Part shown: piece by piece, positions 15,664 through 22,662 of the stretch
Layout of the letters: each line of letters begins with the position of its first letter
Numbering within the stretch: the first letter of the stretch is position 1
Assembly: GCA_023391275.1 (NCBI GenBank)
Contig: JAEWBE010000085.1
Coordinates: forward strand, 1 to 22,662
Origin: Bacillota bacterium
GTDB taxonomy: Bacteria; Bacillota; Clostridia; Oscillospirales; Acutalibacteraceae
Reading direction: 5' to 3'
Length of the DNA stretch: 22,662 nucleotides
The notes under the pieces: model-generated
What the model was told of the DNA's origin: nothing
Seen by the model: the letters and a program-made list of their open reading frames with translations, nothing else
Databases searched by the model: none
Made by a program: the position numbers and the translations under genes

Positions 15664-15710
15664 TGACAAGGAGGTTCTGAAAAAGAGCAGCCTTGTTATT
15701 TTAATTTTTA
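15664..15710 (+). promoter_or_regulatory. Terminator-like leader hairpin upstream of glnA (candidate attenuator)
   Basis: TGACAAGG (15664-15671) pairs with CCTTGTTA (15691-15698, one G-U). A tandem A-G/G-A mismatch follows, then five more pairs (GTTCT with AGAGC) close a GAAAA loop. A U-rich run follows to 15709, and the glnA Shine-Dalgarno AGGGAGG begins right after it. The stem hides a perfect AAGGAGGT at 15668-15675 that has no start codon in range. An ANTAR-domain protein encoded just after glnA is a natural candidate to control such a terminator, but I could not find the canonical two-hexaloop ANTAR RNA motif. Confidence 0.55.
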
Positions 15711-15724
15711 GGGAGGTATTTCAC

Positions 15725-17056
15725 GTGAGCAAATATACAAAAGAGGACATTATTCGCATGATTGACGAGAATAATGTCAGGTTTATCCGGATGCAGTTCA
15801 CGGATATTTTGGGAACGCTGAAAAATGTGGCGATCACAACCAGCCAGATTGAAAAAGCACTCGATAACAACTGTATGTTTGATGGTTCCTCCATTGAAGG
15901 GTTTGTACGAATCGAAGAATCCGACATGTACTTAAGGCCGGATCTCGATTCTTTTGTTGTTCTGCCCTGGCACACGCAGCATGGCAAAGTCGCCCGCCTG
16001 ATCTGTGACATTTACAAACCGGATGGGACTCCGTTTGACGGCGACCCGCGCTATGTGCTGAAGCGAACGATCCGCGAAGCGGCCGAAATTGGCTACACCT
16101 TTAATGTCGGGCCGGAGTGTGAATTTTTTCTGTTCAATACCGATGAATTCGGTCACGCAACAACAATCACCCATGACACCGCCGGCTACTTTGACCTTGG
16201 TCCTTCCGACCTGGGGGAAAGCGCCCGCCGTGACATCTGCCTGACCCTCGAAGAAATGGGATTCGAAATAGAAGCTTCCCATCACGAGGTTGCGATTGCA
16301 CAGCATGAAATTGATTTTAAGTACAGCGAAGCACTTTCCGCAGCGGATAATATTCTTACCTTTAAGATGGTTGTAAAATCCTGTGCCGACGCGCACGGCC
16401 TTTGTGCAACTTTTATGCCAAAGCCGGTTTACGGCCGCGCGGGCTCGGGAATGCATACCAATATGTCGCTGTTCAAGGACGGGAAAAATGCTTTTTACGA
16501 TCCTGAAAGCGAAACCGGGTTAAGTCATATCGCATATAATTTTATTGCGGGTGTTTTAAAGCACATTAAAGGTATGTGCGCCATTACGAATCCGCTTGTT
16601 AATTCCTATAAGCGCCTGGTCCCGGGTTACGAGGCCCCGTGCAATATTGCGTGGACCTTGAGCAACCGCAGCGCTTTAATCCGGGTGCCTGCCTCCCGCG
16701 GCTCCGGTACGCGGATTGAACTGCGCAATCCGGACCCGGCCTGCAACCCATACCTTGAGTTTGCGGTTCTGCTGGCGGCCGGTCTTGACGGCATTAAAAA
16801 AGATTTGATGCCGCCGCAGGCGGTGTCGGTCAACATCTACGATTTTAGTGCGGAGGAGCGCGAAGCAGCGGGAATTGAAAACCTGCCTTCCGATTTGAAC
16901 ATTGCAATCGATGAAATGAAAGCGGACCCGTTTATCAGCAATGTACTCGGTGATCATGTGTTCAGTAAATACACCGAAGCCAAAGAAAAAGAATGGTATG
17001 ATTTTTCCACGACCGTAACAGAGTGGGAACTGGATCAATACCTGAATAAGTTTTGA
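15725..17056 (+). CDS. glnA: Glutamine synthetase type I-alpha
   Basis: A 443-aa type I glutamine synthetase that makes glutamine from glutamate, ammonia and ATP as a cytoplasmic dodecamer. Motifs visible are FDGSSIEGF (51-60), the active-site GPECEFFLF, the ATP/metal stretch ASHHEVAIAQHEIDFKY, KPVYGRAGSGMHTNMS, and RLVPGYEAPCNIAW followed by RIELRNPDPACNPYLEF. Arg62 just after FDGSSIEGF is the feedback-inhibition arginine characteristic of the GSI-alpha subtype, and the length (~444 aa, without the GSI-beta insertion) agrees. The start is a GTG with GGGAGG about 8 nt upstream. The gene has its own promoter and hairpin leader and is followed after 48 nt by an ANTAR regulator, an arrangement known from glnA-nitR of solventogenic clostridia. 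Confidence 0.97.
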   Translation: MSKYTKEDIIRMIDENNVRFIRMQFTDILGTLKNVAITTSQIEKALDNNCMFDGSSIEGFVRIEESDMYLRPDLDSFVVLPWHTQHGKVARLICDIYKPDGTPFDGDPRYVLKRTIREAAEIGYTFNVGPECEFFLFNTDEFGHATTITHDTAGYFDLGPSDLGESARRDICLTLEEMGFEIEASHHEVAIAQHEIDFKYSEALSAADNILTFKMVVKSCADAHGLCATFMPKPVYGRAGSGMHTNMSLFKDGKNAFYDPESETGLSHIAYNFIAGVLKHIKGMCAITNPLVNSYKRLVPGYEAPCNIAWTLSNRSALIRVPASRGSGTRIELRNPDPACNPYLEFAVLLAAGLDGIKKDLMPPQAVSVNIYDFSAEEREAAGIENLPSDLNIAIDEMKADPFISNVLGDHVFSKYTEAKEKEWYDFSTTVTEWELDQYLNKF

Positions 17057-17104
17057 TCCAAATGAATTTGAATGCCATATTCTTTGCCACGGAGTTGTTA
17101 TAAT

Positions 17105-17647
17105 ATGAGCAGTATTCTTGTAGCGAATTCCAATGCGGATTACGCTAAAAAAATTGCGGCGGTGCTTCGCTCCGGTGGGTTAAATGTAAGCGGCGTGTGT
17201 ACGACGGGTTCACAGGTAATGGATTTTACCAACAGGCATTATCAGGGCGGAATTGTGATTTGCAGCGAAAAACTGATGGATATGCCAGCGCTGAATCTTC
17301 CAAGGGTTGTGGGGTCGGGCTATGACTTTTTATTCATTCTGAAGGCTCCCATGCCCAATGTTTCGGATTCATTGACCTGTACCAGTTTGATCCTTCCGAT
17401 TAACCGCATGGACTTGATTTCGACGGTGAACATGCTGTTAAGTATCTCGGACTATAGCAGTTTGAGCATCAAAAAGAAAATAGCAAGCGGTACTCTGGAC
17501 GAAAAACAGATGATTGAAACAGCCAAAAACCTTTTGATAGAGCGTAATCATTTTACGGAAGCGCAGGCGCATCGCTTTATTCAAAAGAAAAGTATGGATA
17601 CCGGTAAAAAAATGATTGAAACAGCATTGATTATTCTTAACCAATAA
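17105..17647 (+). CDS. ANTAR-domain antiterminator with degenerate receiver (NitR-like)
   Basis: A 180-aa two-domain protein. Residues 1 to about 115 resemble a response-regulator receiver in pattern but lack its functional residues: ILVANSN replaces the acidic pair of LIVDDE, ICSEKL stands where the phosphorylated Asp would be, and ILPIN lacks the conserved lysine. Residues ~122-178 are an ANTAR RNA-binding domain (start KKKIASGTLDEKQMIETAKN), which in characterised members binds paired hexaloop hairpins in nascent RNA and prevents termination. Its position 48 nt downstream of glnA suggests control of nitrogen genes, including possibly its own operon through the glnA leader hairpin. I chose the ATG at 17105, with GGAG 10 nt upstream. 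It may be regulated by protein contact or ligand instead of phosphorylation; this is inference. Confidence 0.88.
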   Translation: MSSILVANSNADYAKKIAAVLRSGGLNVSGVCTTGSQVMDFTNRHYQGGIVICSEKLMDMPALNLPRVVGSGYDFLFILKAPMPNVSDSLTCTSLILPINRMDLISTVNMLLSISDYSSLSIKKKIASGTLDEKQMIETAKNLLIERNHFTEAQAHRFIQKKSMDTGKKMIETALIILNQ

Positions 17648-17661
17648 GGGGGATGTTTTCG

Positions 17662-18495
17662 GTGAATTTTACGAAAATGCAGGGCATTGGCAATGACTAT
17701 ATCTACATCAACTGCTTTGAAGAAAAGATTGAGCATCCATCCGAGCTTTCCGTCAGGCTGAGCGAACGGCATTTCGGCATCGGCTCCGACGGCATTATTC
17801 TGATTGAACCTTCGGACACTGCCGATTGTCGCATGGATATTTATAATGCAGACGGTTCACAGGCTATGATGTGCGGTAATGGAATCCGCTGCGTGGGGAA
17901 ATATATCTATGAGCGTGGAATTGCCAAAAGAGAAGTCTTAAAAGTTGACACCATGAGTGGAATAAAAACACTTCATCTTGCGGTGAGCAACGGCACCGTG
18001 ACCTCCGTGACGGTTGACATGGGGAAGCCGAGCCTGAAGGCAGCGGAAATTCCGGTCACTCTGAGTGAAACCGAGGTCATCAACAAGCCGATTCTGGTTG
18101 ATGGACTGGAATACCGAATTACCTGTGTCTCCATGGGGAATCCTCATTGTGTGGTTTTTGTTGATGACGTGAATCAGGTTCAAATAGAAAATATTGGCCC
18201 GAAACTGGAGAAAAACCAAATTTTTCCGAAACGGGCAAATGTCGAATTTATTCAGGTAATGAATAAAAATGAAATTAATATGCGTGTATGGGAACGTGGT
18301 TCGGGGGAAACCTGGGCCTGCGGAACCGGTGCGTGCGCTTCGGCGGTCGCCTGTGCGGTAAACCAAAAAACGGAACGAAGCGTGCTGGTTCACCTGAAAG
18401 GCGGAAATCTGGAGATTAACTGGGACGAAAAAACGGGCTGCGTTTTTATGAAGGGGCCCGCCGAATTCGTTTTTGACGGAACCATAGAAATCTGA
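17662..18495 (+). CDS. dapF: Diaminopimelate epimerase
   Basis: A 277-aa PLP-independent racemase that converts LL-diaminopimelate to meso-diaminopimelate, the direct precursor of lysine and of the peptidoglycan cross-linking residue. The two catalytic cysteines are present: Cys71 in NADGSQAMMCGNGIRC and Cys220 in GSGETWACGTGACAS. The N-terminus FTKMQGIGNDYIYINCF is typical. I chose the GTG at 17662, because the AAGGGGG run is 8-9 nt before it but directly abuts the in-frame ATG at 17653. The Shine-Dalgarno overlaps the stop of the ANTAR gene, so translation is likely coupled. The next gene, dapL, supplies its substrate. Confidence 0.95.
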   Translation: MNFTKMQGIGNDYIYINCFEEKIEHPSELSVRLSERHFGIGSDGIILIEPSDTADCRMDIYNADGSQAMMCGNGIRCVGKYIYERGIAKREVLKVDTMSGIKTLHLAVSNGTVTSVTVDMGKPSLKAAEIPVTLSETEVINKPILVDGLEYRITCVSMGNPHCVVFVDDVNQVQIENIGPKLEKNQIFPKRANVEFIQVMNKNEINMRVWERGSGETWACGTGACASAVACAVNQKTERSVLVHLKGGNLEINWDEKTGCVFMKGPAEFVFDGTIEI

Positions 18496-18501
18496 TATAA
18501 T
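18473..18501 (+). promoter_or_regulatory. Extended -10 sigma-A promoter of dapL inside the end of dapF
   Basis: TTGACG at 18473-18478 and a perfect TATAAT at 18496-18501 are 17 nt apart, with the extended TGa element directly before the -10. The -35 lies in the last codons of dapF and the -10 begins right after its stop. The predicted transcript starts near 18508. Confidence 0.8.
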
Positions 18502-18541
18502 GTATTAGTATGCAATAGAATGAATGAAGGGACTGTATGAT

Positions 18542-19762
18542 TTGGTTAGGGTGAATGAAAATTTTGTGAAGCTTCCCGCCAGCTACCTGTTTGTGGATAT
18601 TGCCGCCAAGGTCGAAAAATTTTCGAAACAGCATCCCGAAGTGGAAATTATTCGATTGGGAATCGGCGACGTGACACAACCTTTGCCGAAGGCTGTAGTT
18701 AATGCGATGAAAGCCGCGGCGGATGAAATGGGTCAGGCAGGAACTTTTCGCGGGTACGGGCCGGAAGCCGGGTATGAATTTCTGCGCAAAGCCATTGTGG
18801 AAAATGATTTCGCAAAGCGCGGCGTTGATATTAGTGCGGATGAGATATTTGTCAGCGACGGCGCGAAAAGCGACACCGGAAGCATCGGCGATATTTTCGG
18901 TGTGGAGAATGTAGTCGCGGTCTGTGATCCGGTTTATCCCGTTTACGTCGATACAAATGTTATGGCCGGGCGTGCGGGCGAATTCGAAGAGGGCAGGGGC
19001 TGGAGCAAAATTGTATATATGCCCTGCTTAAAAGAAAACAATTTTCTGCCTGAACTTCCAAAAGAGCGGGCAGATCTCATTTATCTTTGCTTCCCCAACA
19101 ATCCCTCCGGGGTGGGAATCAGCCGCGAAGAGCTGAAAAAGTGGGTGGATTACGCACTGGAAAACCGGTCTGTTATTTTTTATGACGCAGCTTATGAGGC
19201 GTATATTACCGAAGCGGACATGCCGCACAGTATTTTCGAAATTGACGGAGCGAAAAAGTGTGCTATCGAGTTCAGAAGTTTTTCCAAAACGGCGGGTTTC
19301 ACCGGTACACGCTGTGCGTTTACGATCATTCCGAAGGACCTGGTAATTGACGGTGTTTCCCTGAATAAACTGTGGGACAGGCGGCAATCCACTAAAATGA
19401 ACGGTGTTTCCTATGTGATTCAGCGCGGAGCGGAGGCAGTTTATTCCGAGGAAGGAATGCGAGAGGTGAAGGAGCACATTGCTTATTACCTGAATAACGC
19501 AAAGATTATCAGCGAAGGGCTGAAAAAGGCAGGGTTTGAAATCTACGGCGGCGTGAATTCACCGTATATCTGGATGAAAACACCCAGCGGCCTTACTTCA
19601 TGGGAATTTTTCGATTTGCTGCTTGAAAAAACAGGGGTGGTTGGCACTCCAGGTTCCGGCTTTGGAATCGGAGGCGAGGGCTATTTCCGTTTAACCTCCT
19701 TTAATACGAAAGAAAATACGGAAAAAGCGGTGGAAAGAATTATAAAATCTTTTCAAGGGTAA
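18542..19762 (+). CDS. dapL: LL-diaminopimelate aminotransferase
   Basis: A 406-aa fold-type I PLP aminotransferase that converts tetrahydrodipicolinate directly to LL-diaminopimelate using glutamate, bypassing the succinylase or acetylase steps. DapL hallmarks are the start VNENFVKLPASYLF, IIRLGIGDVTQPLP, FRGYGPEAGYEFLRKAI, VSDGAKSDTGSIGDIFG, CFPNNPSGVG and the PLP lysine Lys249 in RSFSKTAGFTG. The start is uncertain. TTG 18542 is preceded by AAGGG at 10 nt and fits homologue N-termini. GTG 18551 and ATG 18524 are in the same frame, but the latter lies only ~16 nt from the predicted transcript start and has no Shine-Dalgarno. Together with dapF it completes meso-DAP synthesis for the wall and for lysine. 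Confidence 0.95.
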   Translation: MVRVNENFVKLPASYLFVDIAAKVEKFSKQHPEVEIIRLGIGDVTQPLPKAVVNAMKAAADEMGQAGTFRGYGPEAGYEFLRKAIVENDFAKRGVDISADEIFVSDGAKSDTGSIGDIFGVENVVAVCDPVYPVYVDTNVMAGRAGEFEEGRGWSKIVYMPCLKENNFLPELPKERADLIYLCFPNNPSGVGISREELKKWVDYALENRSVIFYDAAYEAYITEADMPHSIFEIDGAKKCAIEFRSFSKTAGFTGTRCAFTIIPKDLVIDGVSLNKLWDRRQSTKMNGVSYVIQRGAEAVYSEEGMREVKEHIAYYLNNAKIISEGLKKAGFEIYGGVNSPYIWMKTPSGLTSWEFFDLLLEKTGVVGTPGSGFGIGGEGYFRLTSFNTKENTEKAVERIIKSFQG

Positions 19763-19813
19763 GTAATAAATTTGATATAGGAAGCTCTTTAATAAAGAAT
19801 GGTTGGTGATTAA

Positions 19814-20890
19814 ATGAAAGCATTGCTGATGCTTGAAAATGGAATGACTTTTGAGGGCAGTGGATTCGGTGACGAAAAAGACGTGCTGTGCGAAGTTGTT
19901 TTCAACAGTGCCATGTGTGGATACACCGAGCTGTTAACGGACCCGTCCTATGCGGGGCAGGGCGTTGTCATGACTTATCCCATCATGGGGAATTACGGAA
20001 TTTGCTATGATGATGCCGAATCCGTAAAACCATGGTTAAAAGCGTTTATTGTCCGTTCTGTTTCCGGTGAAGCCAGTAATTTTCGCTGTGATGTTGACCT
20101 GAATACGTTTTTGAAGCAGAATCATATCCCTGGAATGCAGGGGATAGACACCCGCACCCTTACAAAAGTACTGCGCGAAAGCGGAACCATGCGTGGGATG
20201 ATTGCCTACGGTGATAAGATCGACCCCGCTTCTATGAAAGAACAGATTGACGCCTTTTCCATGGAGTCCTGCGTGCCTGTCGTGAGCGTTAGGGGTTCAA
20301 AAATCTATGGGGACGGTCCCGTCAAAATTGCGCTTGCCGATTACGGGGTAAAAAGCAACATTATTCGTTCCCTCGTAAAACGGGGCTGTACCGTAAAATG
20401 CTTTTCGTATGACGCTTCTTTTGAAGACATGATGTCTTTTGCTCCCGATGGAATCATGCTTTCCAATGGACCGGGTGACCCGAAGGAATGCACGAAAGCG
20501 ATTGCCGAACTGAAAAAAGTCTATGCGCACGGCATTCCTACTTTTGCAATTTGCCTCGGCCATCAGCTTATGGCTCTTTCACAGGGTTTTGATACTTACA
20601 AATTGAAATATGGCCATAGAGGTATTAACCACCCTGTAAAGGATTTGACTTCCAACAGGGTCTATATTACTTCTCAGAATCACGGTTTCGTGGTGAATGG
20701 CGATACAGTTAATCCTTCAGTAGCCGACATCAGCTTTATCAGCATGAATGATGGCAGCATTGAGGGATTAAATTATAAGAGCGGAAAAACTTTTTCGGTA
20801 CAGTTCCACCCCGAGGCTTCCCCGGGGCCGCTTGACACGGGCTTTCTTTTTGACCGGTTTATGAAGTTGATAGGAGGGGGCCAGCTATGA
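19814..20890 (+). CDS. carA: Carbamoyl-phosphate synthase small (glutaminase) subunit
   Basis: A 358-aa subunit that hydrolyses glutamine and channels ammonia to CarB for carbamoyl phosphate, used in pyrimidine and arginine synthesis. The N-terminal domain shows LENGMTFEGSGFG, TELLTDPSYAGQ and GIDTRTLTKVLRESG. The class I glutamine amidotransferase domain (about 170-355) has the oxyanion motif SNGPGDP, the nucleophile Cys247 in FAICLGHQ and the His332/Glu334 pair in QFHPEASPGP, so the glutaminase triad is intact. The ribosome binding site is weak (GGTTGGTGA). Its stop overlaps the carB start by 4 nt (ATGA), so the two subunits are translationally coupled. The 51-nt gap after dapL shows no clear promoter, terminator or PyrR-type leader. 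Confidence 0.96.
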   Translation: MKALLMLENGMTFEGSGFGDEKDVLCEVVFNSAMCGYTELLTDPSYAGQGVVMTYPIMGNYGICYDDAESVKPWLKAFIVRSVSGEASNFRCDVDLNTFLKQNHIPGMQGIDTRTLTKVLRESGTMRGMIAYGDKIDPASMKEQIDAFSMESCVPVVSVRGSKIYGDGPVKIALADYGVKSNIIRSLVKRGCTVKCFSYDASFEDMMSFAPDGIMLSNGPGDPKECTKAIAELKKVYAHGIPTFAICLGHQLMALSQGFDTYKLKYGHRGINHPVKDLTSNRVYITSQNHGFVVNGDTVNPSVADISFISMNDGSIEGLNYKSGKTFSVQFHPEASPGPLDTGFLFDRFMKLIGGGQL

Positions 20891-22662
20891 AAAGACAGGA
20901 AATTAAAAAGGTTATTATCATCGGTTCCGGTCCGATTATTATTGGTCAGGCCGCTGAATTTGACTATGCCGGCACACAGGCCTGCCGCGCGCTCCGTGAA
21001 GAGGGCGTCGAGGTTATCCTGATTAACTCCAATCCGGCCACTATTATGACGGACAAACAAATTGCAGATAAGGTTTATATTGAGCCGCTGACGGTGGAAA
21101 CAATTAAGAAAGTAATTATGAAAGAAAATCCGGACAGTATCCTGCCCACGCTGGGCGGGCAAAACGCCCTGAATCTGGCGGTTGAACTGGAAGAGTCGGG
21201 TTTCCTGAAAGAAAACCATGTGGAAATGATCGGTACGAACGCGGATACCATCCGCATGGCGGAAGACCGTGAGCTTTTCAAGGAAGCAATGGAGCGGATT
21301 CATCAGCCGTGCGCAGAAAGCGAAATTGCCGAAAAGGTGGAAGACTGCGTTAAGATTGCAAGAAAAATCGGCTATCCCGTTATTGTTCGTCCGGCCTACA
21401 CACTGGGCGGCAGCGGCGGCGGTATTGCGGCGAACGAAGAAGAACTGGTTCCCATTGCAACCCTCGGCCTGCACCGCAGCCGTGTGAATCAGGTTCTGAT
21501 TGAACGCTGTATTTCCGGCTGGAAAGAAATTGAATATTAAGTGATGCGCGACCACAACGGCAACTGCATCACCGTGTGCAATATGGAAAACTTCGACCCG
21601 GTCGGTGTTCACACCGGCGACTCCATTGTTGTGGCGCCTTGCCAGACCCTTGCAGACAAGGAAACCCAGATGCTCAGAAGCGCCGCGCTGGCGATTATCA
21701 CCGAACTGAAGGTGGAGGGCGGCTGTAATGTGCAGTTTGCGCTGAATCCGAAAAGCTTCGAATATTGCGTTATTGAAGTGAATCCGCGCGTCAGCCGTTC
21801 TTCGGCGCTCGCTTCCAAGGCAACCGGCTACCCGATTGCAAAGGTGGCTTCCAAAATTGCGCTTGGCTATACTTTGGATGAAATTCAGAATGCGATTACG
21901 AAAAAGACATATGCCTGCTTTGAACCAACGCTGGATTACTGCGTTGTGAAAATTCCGAAGTGGCCTTTTGACAAGTTTGTGTATGCGAAGCGCAGCCTGG
22001 GCACGCAAATGAAGGCGACAGGCGAAGTCATGGGTATCGCTCCGAATTTTGAGTGCGCTCTGATGAAGTCCATTCGCTCTCTGGAACAAAATACGTTCAG
22101 CCTGATTGAAAAAAATCTGAAACCTCTTTCTGACAGTGAACTGGAGCAGCGGCTTCATGAAGTGGATGACCGCAGGCTGTGGGTGGTTGCCGAAGCGCTC
22201 AGGCGCGGTACTTCAATGGAAACCATTCATCAAATCACAATGATCGACCCGTGGTTCCTCGACAAGCTGCTTTCCATTATCTCGGTGGAAAAAGCGCTTG
22301 CCTCGCAGCAGCTTGACCGTGAACTTCTTTATCGGGCAAAGGATTTTGGTTTCCTTGATAAAACAATTTCCGAACTGAGCGGAAAAAGCGTGGAACAAAT
22401 CCGTGCACTGGAAACAGAGTGGAACGTAAAGCCGATTTATAAGATGGTTGACACCTGTGCCGCTGAATTTGACGCCGAAACGCCGTACTATTATTCGACT
22501 TATGGAATTCAGAATGAATCTGTGCCGCAGTCGGACCGCAAAAAGGTTCTGGTTATCGGCTCCGGCCCAATTCGCATCGGGCAGGGCATTGAATTTGACG
22601 TTTGCTCCGTTCACAGTGTTTGGGCGCTGAGAAATCTTGGATATGAAACAATTATTGTAAAT
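20887..22662 (+). pseudogene. carB: Carbamoyl-phosphate synthase large subunit, interrupted by an in-frame stop and cut by the window end
   Basis: The frame starts at ATG 20887 (AGGAGGG upstream) with the normal CarB start KKVIIIGSGPIIIGQAAEFD. Codons 1-217 cover the first pre-ATP-grasp domain and part of the first ATP-grasp domain (PTLGGQNALNLAVEL, VIVRPAYTLGGSGGG). Codon 218 is TAA, after SGWKEIEY. The same frame then continues uninterrupted for 374 codons with perfect family sequence: VMRDHNGNCITVCNMENFDP, VHTGDSIVVAPCQTLADKE, EVNPRVSRSSALASKATGYP, the oligomerisation region, and from about 22540 the start of the second synthetase half (VLVIGSGPIRIGQGIEFD). It runs off the window at codon 592 of a usual ~1070. 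The stop stands where homologues have the Glu of EV-x-RD, so one G-to-T change (GAA to TAA) explains it. It is a recent nonsense allele, a sequencing error or a recoded site. Confidence 0.88.
21538..21540 (+). other. Premature TAA within carB (codon 218)
   Basis: The triplet lies between TAT (Tyr217) and GTG (Val219). No frameshift is involved, as the frame is the same on both sides. A GTG and an ATG follow immediately, but the nearest Shine-Dalgarno-like GGAAAG lies about 14 nt upstream of the GTG, so efficient reinitiation is doubtful. Confidence 0.9.

Noticed and set aside
20773..22158. Long minus-strand open frame (461 codons) opposite carA/carB.
   Set aside because: It is the mirror of strongly conserved CarA/CarB coding sequence, has a composition typical of antisense frames (rich in His, Asn, Phe and Arg) and shows no domain or ribosome binding site.
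20887..22662. Reading the carB interruption as a naturally split gene or as UAA reassignment.
   Set aside because: Known CarB splits fall between the two synthetase halves, not within the first ATP-grasp domain. Several other genes here (obg, mrnC, ilvE, luxS, the M23 peptidase, dapL) end normally at TAA, so the code is not altered.

Overview
The window looks like chromosomal DNA of a low-to-mid GC Gram-positive anaerobe of the class Clostridia, probably an Oscillospiraceae/Ruminococcaceae-type organism. The basis is Mini-ribonuclease III beside Obg, type I-alpha glutamine synthetase paired with an ANTAR antiterminator, the DapL route to diaminopimelate, WalJ/YycJ followed by RlmH, strong Shine-Dalgarno sequences and frequent TTG/GTG starts. 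The taxonomic placement is inference from gene content; no rRNA is present. I see no tRNA, insertion sequence, prophage or CRISPR array. All genes but one lie on the + strand.

Layout. 1-2707: obg (missing only the first two bases of its start codon), mrnC and a YitT-family membrane protein, closed by a bidirectional terminator. 2734-3033 (minus): a 99-aa Ser/Asn/Thr-rich protein that shares that terminator. 3108-6569: an RsmF-like rRNA m5C methyltransferase, ilvE with its own promoter, and an RluA/RluD-family pseudouridine synthase. 6597-9182: a polar amino-acid ABC transporter (lipoprotein, permease, ATPase) with a good sigma-A promoter, two ArgR-box-like sequences, an attenuator-like hairpin after the binding-protein gene and a terminator at the end. 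9198-10624: a zinc-dependent phospholipase C-family protein and luxS. 10655-12505: a membrane-anchored LysM-G5-M23 cell-wall peptidase behind inverted repeats. 12542-14047: murA with two promoters. 14068-15413: walJ/yycJ and rlmH. 15613-18495: glnA, an ANTAR-domain regulator and dapF. 18473-22662: dapL with a strong promoter inside the end of dapF, then carA and carB.

Themes. Nitrogen and amino-acid metabolism (glnA and its likely regulator, amino-acid uptake, ilvE, carAB) and cell-wall synthesis (dapF and dapL for meso-DAP, murA, the M23 peptidase, walJ) dominate, interleaved with ribosome maintenance genes (obg, mrnC, RsmF-like, RluD-like, rlmH). Ammonia fixed by GlnA as glutamine is the nitrogen donor for CarAB.

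The most striking observation is that carB, otherwise open to the window edge, carries an in-frame TAA at codon 218, where the family has a conserved glutamate. This predicts loss of full-length carbamoyl-phosphate synthase unless it is a sequencing error or is bypassed. The second is a terminator-like hairpin in the glnA leader, directly ahead of the glnA-ANTAR pair.
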